This document shows positions 1 to 8,471 of a DNA stretch of 64,000 bases, piece by piece (position 1 is the stretch's first letter; every line of letters starts with the position of its first letter). The notes below the pieces were generated by a model. That model did not search any database, was not told where the DNA came from, and saw only the letters and a program-made list of their open reading frames with translations. The stretch spans positions 248,001 through 312,000 of the forward strand of contig JAGDZU010000004.1 in the NCBI GenBank assembly GCA_049115575.1, in the 5' to 3' direction. Both the position numbers and the translations under genes were made by a program. Source of the stretch: JAHEKB01 sp049115575. GTDB taxonomy: Bacteria; Bacteroidota; Bacteroidia; NS11-12g; UBA9320.

Positions 1-204
1 ATTTTGTACCACTCCAAAAATGAGTACTAAGTAGAAATAAGCATGCCAGGACTGTGCAACTGCCAATCTATCTATGGTGTAAACAACAAAGACCGAAATC
101 AAAAGCATGAGGCTTATACTCATAAGCGCAAAGCGGTTGAGCCACTCCGCTTTTAACTCCTTTATAAAAAGCTTTTTTATCTGTTGTATTACACTCCTTT
201 GCAT
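1..204 (-). CDS. ccmB: Partial CcmB-like heme exporter subunit (cytochrome c maturation ABC permease)
   Basis: This is the first 68 codons of a gene that runs off the left edge of the window, starting at ATG 204 on the minus strand. The visible protein has a short basic helix (QQIKKLFIKELKAEW), then a hydrophobic segment at about residues 25-47 and the start of a second at 55-68. This matches my memory of the N-terminus of Bacteroidota CcmB, the membrane subunit of the CcmAB transporter needed for c-type cytochrome assembly. No catalytic residues lie in this part, so the call rests on general similarity. It could be another ABC-2-type permease. Its start lies 26 bases from the divergent gene at 231 and they share an overlapping promoter. 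Confidence 0.6.
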   Translation of the reverse strand, partial: MQRSVIQQIKKLFIKELKAEWLNRFALMSISLMLLISVFVVYTIDRLAVAQSWHAYFYLVLIFGVVQN

Positions 205-225
205 AAATTTGCGCCCACAAATTTA
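184..225. promoter_or_regulatory. Compact bidirectional promoter with an 8-bp inverted repeat
   Basis: On the plus strand TTG (184-186) is followed after 17 bp by TAAATTTG (204-211), an exact match to the Bacteroidota -33/-7 consensus TTG/TAnnTTTG. Transcription would start near 217 and serve the gene at 231. On the minus strand the same box TAAATTTG lies at 225-218, serving ccmB. Together the boxes form a perfect inverted repeat, TAAATTTG-6 bp-CAAATTTA. The plus-strand -33 element lies inside the ccmB coding sequence. Confidence 0.6.
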
Positions 226-230
226 CTTGA

Positions 231-689
231 ATGTTGTATCAATTAAGAAATTTAAACGAGGAAGAAAAATCAGTGATAATCAATGCTCCAATATGGGTGA
301 CATTGCTTATTGCCTGCGTTGATGAAAACATCAACCCAAATGAGATCGATAAAGCTAAAGAAGTGATTAATGTAAGATCATTTACTGAAGACAGCGATGT
401 CAGAAATCTTTACAAAGAATTAAATCATGATTTTGAGCATGCTGTTCAATTAGCAATAAATGCGCTGCCTTTAGTAGGTTCTGAAAGAATCGCGCATTTA
501 ATATCTAATTTGGAAAAAATGAATCCGATTTTGGCAAAATTAGAGCATACATATGCCGTTCAATTGCATGAAGGCTTAACTAGGTTGGCTGCAGTAGTAG
601 CTAATTCTGATGGTGGATTCTTTGGCATAGGAGCCGTATCTCGCAAGGAGGCCCAATACATAGGCCTTCCTATGATAAACAAGCCTTGA
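231..689 (+). CDS. Conserved hypothetical alpha-helical protein (152 aa)
   Basis: The protein is 152 aa, soluble and predicted largely helical, with no signal peptide, long hydrophobic segment or Cys motif. A stretch near residues 25-60 (one acidic turn followed by D/E-rich helices) is reminiscent of TerB-like helical proteins, but I cannot assign a family. It starts at ATG 231, downstream of a good TAAATTTG promoter. Its TGA overlaps the TTG start of the biotin carboxylase gene by four bases (TTGA, 686-689), so the two are probably one operon with coupled translation. The function is unknown; a role linked to the carboxylase is only suggested by position. Confidence 0.7.
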   Translation: MLYQLRNLNEEEKSVIINAPIWVTLLIACVDENINPNEIDKAKEVINVRSFTEDSDVRNLYKELNHDFEHAVQLAINALPLVGSERIAHLISNLEKMNPILAKLEHTYAVQLHEGLTRLAAVVANSDGGFFGIGAVSRKEAQYIGLPMINKP

Positions 690-2161
690 AGAAAATTCTA
701 ATAGCTAACAGAGGAGAAATTGCCGTAAGGGTAATTAGGACATGCCAAAAAATGGGCATATCAACTGTTGCTATTTACTCAGAAGCTGATCGTCACTCCC
801 TTCATGTTCAAATGGCAGACCAAGCATTTTGTATTGGGCCTGCACCTTCGGCAGATTCATATCTTCAAGGAGATAAAATAATTGAGTTGTGCAAGAAGCA
901 TCAGGTGGATGGCATACATCCAGGTTATGGCTTTCTTTCTGAAAATGCGGATTTTGTTAAGAAGGTAACAGAAGCTGGAATACGTTTTATAGGCCCTTCA
1001 CCTGAATCTATAATCCTAATGGGAAGCAAGATTGCTTCTAAGCAAGCGGTTGCCAAATTTGGGGTCCCATTGGTTCCTGGAATCAATGACGCCATAGAAG
1101 ATGTTGATGAGGCCAGAAAAATTGCCGATAAAATAGGTTATCCAATATTGGTGAAAGCCAGTGCTGGAGGAGGAGGTAAAGGAATGAGGCTGGTGGAAGA
1201 TCCAGCTAAGCTTGAGTCCAGTATGAAGTCGGCTATTAACGAAGCTGTTTCCTCATTTGGTGATGGAGCAGTTTTTATTGAAAAATTTGTAAGCAAGCCA
1301 AGACATATAGAGATTCAAATAATGGCCGATGACCACGGTCAAGTAGTCTATCTCATGGAAAGGGAATGCTCCATTCAAAGAAGACATCAAAAACTGGTTG
1401 AGGAAGCTCCCTCAGCTGTTCTTGATGCCGATTTGAGAAAACGCATGGGAGAAGCTGCGGTTAATGTGGCCAAAGCGTGCAATTATTCTGGTGCAGGAAC
1501 AGTAGAATTTCTGTTAGACGCCAGTATGGAATTTTACTTTCTTGAGATGAACACTCGTTTACAGGTGGAACATCCTGTGACTGAACTCATTACAGGTTTA
1601 GATCTTGTTGAACAGCAAATCAGAGTGGCCAGAGGCGAAAGCCTAGCTTATAAGCAAGAAGATATTCAAATCAATGGTCATGCTATTGAATTGAGACTAT
1701 GTGCCGAAGATCCAAATAATGATTTCCTTCCTGCAGTTGGTACTATAAGCACTTATAAAGCTCCAATAGATGATTTTGTAAGATTGGACGATTTCGTCTA
1801 TGAAGGCTATGAAATCCCTATTTACTACGACAATATGTTTGGCAAACTCATAGTTTGGGGGAAAGATAGAATGCAAGCCATAGAACGTATGAAGTATGCC
1901 ATTAATGCATTTGAAATTGGCGGCATTGCTAATACATTGGACTTTGGTCGCTTTGTTATGAACCATGAAAAGTTCATAGATGGTGATTTCGACACCAATT
2001 TTATTCCTAACTATTTCGATCCATCTGCTAAAGACAAAGAGGAAGAAGAATTAATGCACGCTGCTGCTCTTTTCACTTATCTCGAGTCTACTCAACGCAG
2101 AGATGTGGTTTTGCCAGAACACCAAGGCGATGCGTGGCGAAGTAGAAAATCCAAAGACTAA
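686..2161 (+). CDS. accC: Biotin carboxylase subunit (AccC / acyl-CoA carboxylase type)
   Basis: This enzyme uses ATP and bicarbonate to carboxylate the biotin of a carrier protein in acetyl-, propionyl- or methylcrotonyl-CoA carboxylase. The N-terminal biotin carboxylase domain begins at residue 1 (KILIANRGEIA). The ATP-grasp glycine-rich loop AGGGGKGMR is at 160-168, CSIQRRHQK starts at 228, and the catalytic EMNTRLQVEHPVTE segment spans 287-300. The length of 491 aa exceeds E. coli AccC (about 450) and fits the biotin carboxylase subunits of Bacteroidota acyl-CoA carboxylases. The charged C-terminal tail has no biotin-attachment MKM motif. The start is TTG 686, overlapping the upstream stop. 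No carrier or carboxyltransferase gene is adjacent, so the acyl-CoA substrate is open. Confidence 0.88.
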   Translation: MKKILIANRGEIAVRVIRTCQKMGISTVAIYSEADRHSLHVQMADQAFCIGPAPSADSYLQGDKIIELCKKHQVDGIHPGYGFLSENADFVKKVTEAGIRFIGPSPESIILMGSKIASKQAVAKFGVPLVPGINDAIEDVDEARKIADKIGYPILVKASAGGGGKGMRLVEDPAKLESSMKSAINEAVSSFGDGAVFIEKFVSKPRHIEIQIMADDHGQVVYLMERECSIQRRHQKLVEEAPSAVLDADLRKRMGEAAVNVAKACNYSGAGTVEFLLDASMEFYFLEMNTRLQVEHPVTELITGLDLVEQQIRVARGESLAYKQEDIQINGHAIELRLCAEDPNNDFLPAVGTISTYKAPIDDFVRLDDFVYEGYEIPIYYDNMFGKLIVWGKDRMQAIERMKYAINAFEIGGIANTLDFGRFVMNHEKFIDGDFDTNFIPNYFDPSAKDKEEEELMHAAALFTYLESTQRRDVVLPEHQGDAWRSRKSKD

Positions 2162-2526
2162 GGATCTCCTAGCTCTGTTTCATTAAAGATTGCGGTCTGA
2201 TACCTATTGTAACAAGAAGAAATGATATGCATCATGGCATCTTGCTGTTCCTTAAAACTTTTGGTGCTTATTTGAAGATACTCCGCCTTTTTCATGTGGG
2301 TCATAATACTATCTGCGGTACATGAACAATACTCTTGTGTTAAGCTAGGGAACCTCACTCCAAAATGAGCTGTACCATCAATACAAGTATTGATGAGCAC
2401 TTCCCTATCATCTTCATCCCATTTATAGGAATTCACCCTCTTATTGTAGATAGCTCTTGCGCCTATCGAGAGTACAACAAGTACGATTATGGTTATCAAT
2501 AGATATTTCTGAACTTTACTGCCCAT
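2158..2526 (-). CDS. Small membrane-anchored Cys-motif protein (122 aa)
   Basis: The protein has a basic N-terminus and one hydrophobic segment at about residues 8-25, so it is probably a signal anchor or uncleaved signal peptide facing the periplasm. The extracytoplasmic part carries four cysteines in the arrangement C-x18-C-x-C-x34-C (one near residue 48, YCSC near 67-69, and SCYNRY near 104). Small secreted Bacteroidota proteins with a similar YC-x-C pattern exist but have no known function to my knowledge. The reading frame ends with a stop overlapping the accC stop by four bases (CTAA). The cysteines could form disulfides or bind a metal; this is inference. Confidence 0.6.
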   Translation of the reverse strand: MGSKVQKYLLITIIVLVVLSIGARAIYNKRVNSYKWDEDDREVLINTCIDGTAHFGVRFPSLTQEYCSCTADSIMTHMKKAEYLQISTKSFKEQQDAMMHIISSCYNRYQTAIFNETELGDP

Positions 2527-2589
2527 TGCTTTTTATTCTATTGCAATACTCCATAATTTCTTTAAATAATCGTAGCTGTAGTTTAAAAA

Positions 2590-3168
2590 TCAAGCTTGTT
2601 CAGAGTTTATAAAATGTACCAATTGGTCAACAGCCTTTCCTCTATGACTAATTTCGTTCTTCTGCTCCATACTCATCTGAGCAAAACTCAATTCAGAATT
2701 CTCAGGGATAAAGATGGGATCATACCCAAAACCCTCAGCGCCCTTTCTCTCTTTGGCAATTCTGCCTTTACATATACCTTCAAATATGTGTTCTTTCCCT
2801 CCCCAGTTCAGCGCAATAACGGTTCTAAACTGAGCAGCTCTATTACTGTGACCATTCATAAGCTTTAGCACCTTTTGCATATTGTCTTCACTGTTTTTAT
2901 GATCCCCAGCATAGCGGGCTGAATACACCCCTGGTTCTCCATTGAGAGCTTCAATCTCCAATCCTGTATCATCTGCAAAACAATTTGTTCTCAGAACCGA
3001 AAATACTTGCCTTAGTTTTTGAATCGCATTGCCTTCCAAAGTTGGACTATTTTCAATCAACTCATTTGGGAACAACTCTTTAGACAAACCCACTACACTA
3101 ACCGAACTCAACTTGCTTTGAATTTCTGCAATTTTATTTTGATTTTGAGAGGCAATAGTCAATTCCAT
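2590..3168 (-). CDS. rdgB: RdgB/HAM1 XTP/dITP diphosphatase
   Basis: This 192-aa protein belongs to the Ham1/RdgB family, which hydrolyses ITP, dITP and XTP to monophosphates and diphosphate and so keeps deaminated purines out of DNA and RNA. The diagnostic features are the N-terminal ASQNQNKIAEI phosphate-binding segment, FADDTGLEIEALNGEPGVYSAR near residues 63-84 with the metal-binding acidic residues, the GFGYDPIF motif near 146-153 and the C-terminal SHRGKA near 173-178. The length is typical for the family. ATG 3168 lies six bases downstream of a TACATTTG box, so the mRNA may be leaderless. It is divergent from rarA, a second nucleic-acid-maintenance gene. Confidence 0.95.
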   Translation of the reverse strand: MELTIASQNQNKIAEIQSKLSSVSVVGLSKELFPNELIENSPTLEGNAIQKLRQVFSVLRTNCFADDTGLEIEALNGEPGVYSARYAGDHKNSEDNMQKVLKLMNGHSNRAAQFRTVIALNWGGKEHIFEGICKGRIAKERKGAEGFGYDPIFIPENSELSFAQMSMEQKNEISHRGKAVDQLVHFINSEQA

Positions 3169-3173
3169 GAGGG

Positions 3174-3199
3174 CAAATGTAAAGGTCTTTGTACATTTG
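3174..3199. promoter_or_regulatory. Divergent rdgB/rarA promoter; two mirrored TACATTTG boxes
   Basis: CAAATGTA (3174-3181) read on the minus strand is TACATTTG, and TACATTTG also stands on the plus strand at 3192-3199. The two form a perfect 8-bp inverted repeat separated by 10 bp. Each is an exact Bacteroidota -7 box, six bases before the rdgB ATG and five bases before the rarA GTG. No clear -33 TTG is visible for either direction. Confidence 0.55.
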
Positions 3200-3203
3200 A
3201 GGT

Positions 3204-4487
3204 GTGCTTTCTAACACTCCTCTTGCAGAAAGAGTAAGACCTCTAAACTTAGACCAATACGTTGGTCAGGAGCATATAGTAGGCAAAGGCAAACCTTTGA
3301 GAAATGCACTTGAAAACAAGACGGTCTTTTCCTGTATTTTCTGGGGACCTCCCGGAGTAGGAAAAACCACCTTGGCTCAAATAATAGCTAAATCGCTAGA
3401 CAGACCGTTCCATCAACTCAGCGCTATCAATGCTGGTGTTAAAGACATTAGAGAAGTTATAGAAAAAGCCAAGAAAAGTAGATTCTTGGGTACAGGCGGT
3501 AGTGCGGTATTATTCATAGACGAAATACACCGATTCAATAAGAGTCAACAAGATGCACTTCTCGGTGCCGTAGAAAAGGGCGTAATAACCTTAATAGGAG
3601 CAACAACAGAAAATCCAAGTTTTGAGGTTAATGCAGCTTTGCTTTCCAGATGTGAGGTGTATATCTTAAAACCGCTAACACTAGACGATCTTCAGAAACT
3701 TTGTAATCAAGCTATTGCCTCTGATGAAATCCTTTCTAAGAAAAAAATAAGGGTAAAAGAATGGGAAGCCTTAATTAAAATTTCTGGAGGTGATGGTCGC
3801 AGATTATTAAATGCACTAGAAATCATTGTCAATTATCAAGGGGATGAAAAACTGGTGATTACTAATGCATTGGTTGAAGATGCTGTACAAAAAAAGATGG
3901 CACTTTTCGACAAAAGCGGAGAGCAGCATTATGATATTATCTCGGCATTCATAAAATCTATTAGAGGTAGTGATCCAAATGCGGCTGTTTATTATTTAGC
4001 CAGAATGATAGAAGGTGGAGAAGATCCCAAATTCATTGCAAGACGTCTGTTAATATTGGCCAGTGAAGATATTGGGAATGCCAATCCCAACGCCTTGCTA
4101 TTGGCAGATGCTTGTTTTCGAGCTGTTGCAACCATTGGATATCCAGAATGCCGAATAAATCTTTCTCAAACTGTTATTTATTTAGCTAGCAGCCCAAAAA
4201 GCAATGCCAGTTATGCGGCCATTAATAAAGCGCAATCTCTAGTAAAACAAACAGGTGATTTGAGCATTCCTCTTGCTATCAGGAACGCGCCTACCCAATT
4301 GATGAAGGACCTGGAATATGGCAAAGATTATCAATATGCACACCAACATGAGGGCAACTTCGCACCTATGGAGTTTATGCCTGAAGATCTAATTGGACAC
4401 ACTTTGTTTGAACCTGGTTCTAATCCAGCAGAACAAAAAATGAAAGAAAGATTAAAGCAACTCTGGAAAGAGAAATACGAATATTAA
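3204..4487 (+). CDS. rarA: Replication-associated recombination protein RarA (MgsA/WRNIP1 family AAA+ ATPase)
   Basis: RarA is a clamp-loader-like AAA+ ATPase that acts at stalled replication forks. Visible features are the N-terminal PLAERVRP...DQYVGQEH segment, Walker A GPPGVGKTT near residues 49-57, Walker B LFIDEIHRFNKSQQDALL near 103-120 and sensor 1 GATTENPSFE near 133-142. The C-terminal tetramerisation region contains ASEDIGNANP. The length of 427 aa is usual for the family. The start is GTG 3204, five bases after a TACATTTG box, so a leaderless transcript is likely. The stop abuts the stop of the convergent gene at 4488 with no intergenic base. Confidence 0.95.
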   Translation: MLSNTPLAERVRPLNLDQYVGQEHIVGKGKPLRNALENKTVFSCIFWGPPGVGKTTLAQIIAKSLDRPFHQLSAINAGVKDIREVIEKAKKSRFLGTGGSAVLFIDEIHRFNKSQQDALLGAVEKGVITLIGATTENPSFEVNAALLSRCEVYILKPLTLDDLQKLCNQAIASDEILSKKKIRVKEWEALIKISGGDGRRLLNALEIIVNYQGDEKLVITNALVEDAVQKKMALFDKSGEQHYDIISAFIKSIRGSDPNAAVYYLARMIEGGEDPKFIARRLLILASEDIGNANPNALLLADACFRAVATIGYPECRINLSQTVIYLASSPKSNASYAAINKAQSLVKQTGDLSIPLAIRNAPTQLMKDLEYGKDYQYAHQHEGNFAPMEFMPEDLIGHTLFEPGSNPAEQKMKERLKQLWKEKYEY

Positions 4488-5747
4488 TTACTCTAGATGT
4501 TTCAGTTTAACTCGCTCTATTCTTGTTTCAGAAGCAGCGAGTATTTCAATTTCAAAATTGTCTATGACAAAGATGTCTCCTTGATTGGGAATGTCTTCGA
4601 GTTTAGCCACTATAAATCCTCCTAAGGTTTCATACTCTCCCTCATTCATTTTTAAATCAAATCGCTCATTTATAGCATCCACTTCCATTTTAGCAGAAAA
4701 AACATATCCATCTTCGAGCTCAATAGCTTCATGATCTTCCTCTCTATCATCGTGTTCATCTTCAATCTCACCAAAAATCTCTTCCATGATGTCTTCAATG
4801 GTAATAACGCCTGCTGTGCCACCATACTCATCCACCACTAGCGCAATGCTCTTCTGGGTTTTGGAGAATTCATTGAGCATATCATGAGCCGATCTACTTT
4901 CATTGGTAATCAAAATAGGCATTAAGATAGATTCAATTGAAGCTGGTTTCTTCTGAAGATCTATATGGTGAACATATCCTATGACATGATCAATATTTTC
5001 CTCGTACACCAGAATTTTGGAATGCTGTGAACTTATAATCACATCTATCAACTCATCTATATCTGTGAGTATATCTACAGCGACTATATCCGTTCTTGGC
5101 ACCAAACAATCCCGCACTTTAACATTGCTAAAATCCAAGGCATTCTTTAGAATGTCTGTATCCACATCGCTCTCCTCGTTCCTATCTGAATGTTGAGCGC
5201 TTTGAGAAATAAAATGATCTAAATCTATGCGGGTAAACTCTGGAGTCTTCTCTGTAAAATCCTTATTGAACACTCTTCTCAATACCTTTTTACTAAGCCA
5301 CATCACAAAACGTACAAAGGGCCACAGTAGGTAGTAAAAAAACTGAAATGGATATATGAGTATGGAAAGTATCCCGCTGGGATTTAATCTAAATAGCGCT
5401 TTAGGCAAGAACTCAGCCGTTGTTAAAACAATAACAGTAGAAATGAGTGTCGCAAGTATCAGAGCTACAAAAGATGGTAGGTTGTAAGGATCCCCCATGA
5501 AAAGAGGTCTGAAAATCTCCTCCATGGTGGCACCATAAATAACAAGTGCAATATTATTACCTACTAAAATGGTACTGATAAATTCAGATGGACTTTTAAA
5601 GTAGTCAGAACATATTCTTGCCCAGTGTTTCCCTTGGTTGCTCTTTAATTCTATGCGCAAACGGTTAGCTGAAAGAAAGGCTATTTCTAAACCTGAAAAA
5701 AAAGCTGAAAACAGCAACATAAGAACCACTAAACTGAAAGGCGTCAT
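4488..5747 (-). CDS. CNNM/CorC-HlyC family membrane protein (DUF21, paired CBS, CorC domain)
   Basis: The protein begins with a DUF21/CNNM membrane domain (hydrophobic segments near residues 1-22, 60-80, 95-118 and 130-155). A pair of CBS domains at about 205-325 follows (PRTDIVAVD..., and VDEYGGTAGVITIEDIMEEIFGE near the end). The C-terminal CorC_HlyC domain, about 340-415, includes YETLGGFI. Family members are linked to Mg2+/Co2+ export, and a flavobacterial relative is the gliding protein GldE. Which role applies here cannot be told from sequence. A TATCTTTG box lies at 5767-5760 on the minus strand, just upstream of ATG 5747. The annotation as a hemolysin seen for such proteins is historical. 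Confidence 0.88.
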   Translation of the reverse strand: MTPFSLVVLMLLFSAFFSGLEIAFLSANRLRIELKSNQGKHWARICSDYFKSPSEFISTILVGNNIALVIYGATMEEIFRPLFMGDPYNLPSFVALILATLISTVIVLTTAEFLPKALFRLNPSGILSILIYPFQFFYYLLWPFVRFVMWLSKKVLRRVFNKDFTEKTPEFTRIDLDHFISQSAQHSDRNEESDVDTDILKNALDFSNVKVRDCLVPRTDIVAVDILTDIDELIDVIISSQHSKILVYEENIDHVIGYVHHIDLQKKPASIESILMPILITNESRSAHDMLNEFSKTQKSIALVVDEYGGTAGVITIEDIMEEIFGEIEDEHDDREEDHEAIELEDGYVFSAKMEVDAINERFDLKMNEGEYETLGGFIVAKLEDIPNQGDIFVIDNFEIEILAASETRIERVKLKHLE

Positions 5748-5840
5748 ATAATTCTACAACAAAGATAGCAAGACTCACACTTTAATTGCACTATCACAAT
5801 GTACACAGCTCGAACAATTTAAATATCTTCGTCAACTTGA

Positions 5841-7385
5841 GTGAAAAGCATGAGTAATAAAGAGAAATTCACAACGGAAATTGAGAATGGTTACACCTTT
5901 AAAGGTGACTACATATTAATGGGTGGCGCCATGCTCAACGGAGAATCTATTCCTGGTTTGCATATAAAAGCGCCTCTAAAAACATTTAATAGGCACGGCC
6001 TCATTGCAGGCGCAACAGGAACAGGAAAGACTAAAACGCTACAGAACATAGCCGAAAGACTTTCAGAAAAAGGAATTCCAGTGCTTTTGATGGATGTTAA
6101 AGGAGACCTAAGCGGACTCACCCAAGCATCCACCGGGCATCCAAAAATTGACCAAAGACATGAGCAGATAGGTTCTCCTTGGAAGGGGCAAGCCTACCCT
6201 TGCGAATTGCTTACTATCTCTGAACAAGAAGGAACTCGCATGCGCGCGACCATTTCTGAATTTGGGCCGGTATTGTTGAGCAAAATCCTAGAATTAAATG
6301 AAACGCAATCTGGAATTGTTTCCATAGTATTCAAGTATTGTGATGATAAGAAACTACCCTTACTAGACATTAAAGACTTTAGGAAAGTACTGCAATACAT
6401 AAGCAAAGAGGGGAAAGAAGAAGTTGAAGATGAATATGGCAGAGTAAGCGCCGCATCTGTGGGGGCCATTATGAGATCCTTGATTACCATAGAAGAACAA
6501 GGTGCAGATTTGTTCTTTGGAGAAAAATCCTTTGATGTAGACGATTTATTACGTGTTGATGATGAGGGAATGGGATACATTAACATTCTTAGATTGGATG
6601 ATATTCAAAGCAAACCCCGTTTGTTCTCAACCTTTATGCTTTGCTTGCTAGCGGAGATCTATGCTTCATTCCCAGAACAAGGGGATAGTGACAGACCTGA
6701 ATTGGTTATGTTTATAGATGAGGCACATCTGATTTTTGAAGAAGCCTCAAAAGCACTTCTAAATCAAATAGAGACCATAGTAAAGCTAATAAGATCTAAA
6801 GGAGTTGGGGTATTCTTTGTAACTCAAAACCCCACCGATGTCCCAGATGATGTATTAGCTCAATTGGGTATGAAAGTTCAACACGCCTTGCGTGCGTTCA
6901 CCGCAAAAGACAGAAAAGCTATTAAGTTAACATCTGAAAATTATCCTATCACTGAATTCTATAAGACCGATGAATTACTCACCAACTTAGGAATTGGAGA
7001 AGCCATTATTTCCGTGCTAAATGAAAAAGGTATTCCAACTCCATTGGCTCATACTTTACTCACGGCTCCTTCTTCACGCATGGATATTATCACAACTGAA
7101 GAGAAAAAGCAAGTGATGAAGGCCTCTGAAATCATGGAGGTTTACAATGAAGAGATTGATAGAAACAGTGCTTATGAAATTCTCAATAAAAAGCTGGAAA
7201 AAGTAGAAAAAGCTGAAGCTGCTAAACCCAAAAAATCTAAAGGGCGTACTTCTACAAGGAAACAAAAAAGCAGGCTTGAAAAAGTGGCTGGTCACAGTAT
7301 CACAAGAACTGTAGTGAGAGAAGTTACAAGAGGGTTGTTAGGTGTTCTTGGAATTTCAGGGAGAAGAAGAAGAAAACTGTTTTAA
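5841..7385 (+). CDS. HerA-like DUF853/YjgR family ATPase
   Basis: This 514-aa protein is a P-loop ATPase of the HerA/FtsK superfamily (DUF853, E. coli YjgR). Walker A is GATGTGKTKT near residues 57-66, Walker B is LVMFIDEAHLIFEE near 291-304, and the arginine-finger region VTQNPTDVPDDVL follows near 329. The C-terminal tail (about 455-514) is strongly basic and ends in GRRRRKLF, which suggests nucleic-acid contact. The cellular role is not established for the family. A weakened box TATCTTCG lies at 5824-5831; the start is GTG 5841 or, in frame, ATG 5850. Its stop is directly adjacent to that of the convergent gene at 7386. Confidence 0.88.
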   Translation: MKSMSNKEKFTTEIENGYTFKGDYILMGGAMLNGESIPGLHIKAPLKTFNRHGLIAGATGTGKTKTLQNIAERLSEKGIPVLLMDVKGDLSGLTQASTGHPKIDQRHEQIGSPWKGQAYPCELLTISEQEGTRMRATISEFGPVLLSKILELNETQSGIVSIVFKYCDDKKLPLLDIKDFRKVLQYISKEGKEEVEDEYGRVSAASVGAIMRSLITIEEQGADLFFGEKSFDVDDLLRVDDEGMGYINILRLDDIQSKPRLFSTFMLCLLAEIYASFPEQGDSDRPELVMFIDEAHLIFEEASKALLNQIETIVKLIRSKGVGVFFVTQNPTDVPDDVLAQLGMKVQHALRAFTAKDRKAIKLTSENYPITEFYKTDELLTNLGIGEAIISVLNEKGIPTPLAHTLLTAPSSRMDIITTEEKKQVMKASEIMEVYNEEIDRNSAYEILNKKLEKVEKAEAAKPKKSKGRTSTRKQKSRLEKVAGHSITRTVVREVTRGLLGVLGISGRRRRKLF

Positions 7386-7778
7386 TCAGATTTTCCTATA
7401 CCAGTCTGGATCCATATAGCGTACGGCATGCTCACCAAATGTTAATGTTCGTTCCTCATCTATTTGATAAGTGCTTTGCTCACCGAATATAGCTGAGAAT
7501 ATGACCGTGGTTTCAGTTCCAGATTCATCAACTTTAATAACTCTAGCGAGGTTTTTGTTTTCCTTATACTCCAAACTATGTACGCATGCTGGGCAATGAA
7601 AATGAATCTTATCTCCTTTGCTAAAACTTAGGTTCTGACTTACATCTGCATTATAATCTCCGAGTGTATCACTCAAGAGTACAATTCCCTTTTCGCCTGA
7701 TTCACTGTGAGCAGACAACACTAGACGACCAGCAACATTTAACTGGGCTTGGCAATATGGACAAACAAAGCGATTCAT
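7386..7778 (-). CDS. Hypothetical zinc-ribbon-like protein (130 aa)
   Basis: The preferred start is ATG 7778, giving MNRFVCPYCQAQL at the N-terminus. An upstream in-frame ATG at 7826 would add 16 hydrophobic residues that overlap a likely promoter (TTG, about 20 bp, then a TACCTTG-like box), so I reject it. CPYC at residues 6-9 and CPAC near 63-66 can form a four-Cys zinc site. The remainder is mixed alpha/beta with no recognisable catalytic motif, signal peptide or membrane segment. The family is unknown to me. It is convergent with the HerA-like gene and their stop codons touch. Confidence 0.7.
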   Translation of the reverse strand: MNRFVCPYCQAQLNVAGRLVLSAHSESGEKGIVLLSDTLGDYNADVSQNLSFSKGDKIHFHCPACVHSLEYKENKNLARVIKVDESGTETTVIFSAIFGEQSTYQIDEERTLTFGEHAVRYMDPDWYRKI

Positions 7779-7961
7779 ACTCAGCAAGGTATAAATAATT
7801 CTTAAAATCCCCTCAACAAAATACAAAATATTGATTTACTGCACTTTAGACGAAAAACCTCGTTTTATTGAAATTGACATATGCCGTAATTTTTCCGTGA
7901 TTCGTCCAAGAATCTGCTCTGGTGTTTTAAGCTTCACTATATTTCACCAAACAAATTACCT

Positions 7962-8471
7962 ATGGACGCCCCAATTGAACAAACTACCTCTAACAAATTG
8001 ATTAGACCCACCATGCTTACCGTGGTATGCATTTTAAGCTTTATTGGCAGTGGCTATGGCCTATTTGACAAGCTCACAGATTACCTTGCTGCTCCAATTG
8101 TTGAAACAACTCAAGATAGCTTAGAAGAAGCTAGGGAGGAGCTGGAAGACAGTGATGCTCCTGAAGGCCTAGTAAATTTCATGGAGTCCATGTTGGGAGG
8201 CATACAAAAAAACATGACAACTGAGAACATACGAAAACAAGCTTTATGGGGTGGATTGTCTTGTATCTTTACCCTAACAGGTGCCATTTTCATGTTCATG
8301 TTAAGACGCAAAGGTTATTACATCTACCTAGCTGGGATCATTATCTATATAGCTACACCTCTAATTGCCTTTAGTGGTGCTTTTGCTATAATGGGCTTAT
8401 CTGTTAGCTTGGTCATAGGTGCTATCTTCCTTACACTCTACGGCGTAAACTTAAAGCACATGCAAGCCTGA
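7962..8471 (+). CDS. Hypothetical integral membrane protein (169 aa)
   Basis: One hydrophobic segment at about residues 18-36 is followed by an acidic, probably extracytoplasmic loop (about 45-75, rich in D/E) and three further hydrophobic segments at about 92-112, 118-138 and 143-162. The topology is therefore four membrane spans with a charged loop. Similar small four-span proteins are common in Bacteroidota without a known function. A TATATTTC sequence at 7938-7945 is a one-mismatch -7 box, about 17 bases before ATG 7962. No neighbour suggests a role. Confidence 0.75.
   Translation: MDAPIEQTTSNKLIRPTMLTVVCILSFIGSGYGLFDKLTDYLAAPIVETTQDSLEEAREELEDSDAPEGLVNFMESMLGGIQKNMTTENIRKQALWGGLSCIFTLTGAIFMFMLRRKGYYIYLAGIIIYIATPLIAFSGAFAIMGLSVSLVIGAIFLTLYGVNLKHMQA

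Noticed and set aside
160..204. Apparent frameshift near the start of ccmB
   Set aside because: A first reading with six T suggested a broken frame. Recounting the reverse complement of 161-180 gives five T, and the frame from ATG 204 is open to the window edge.
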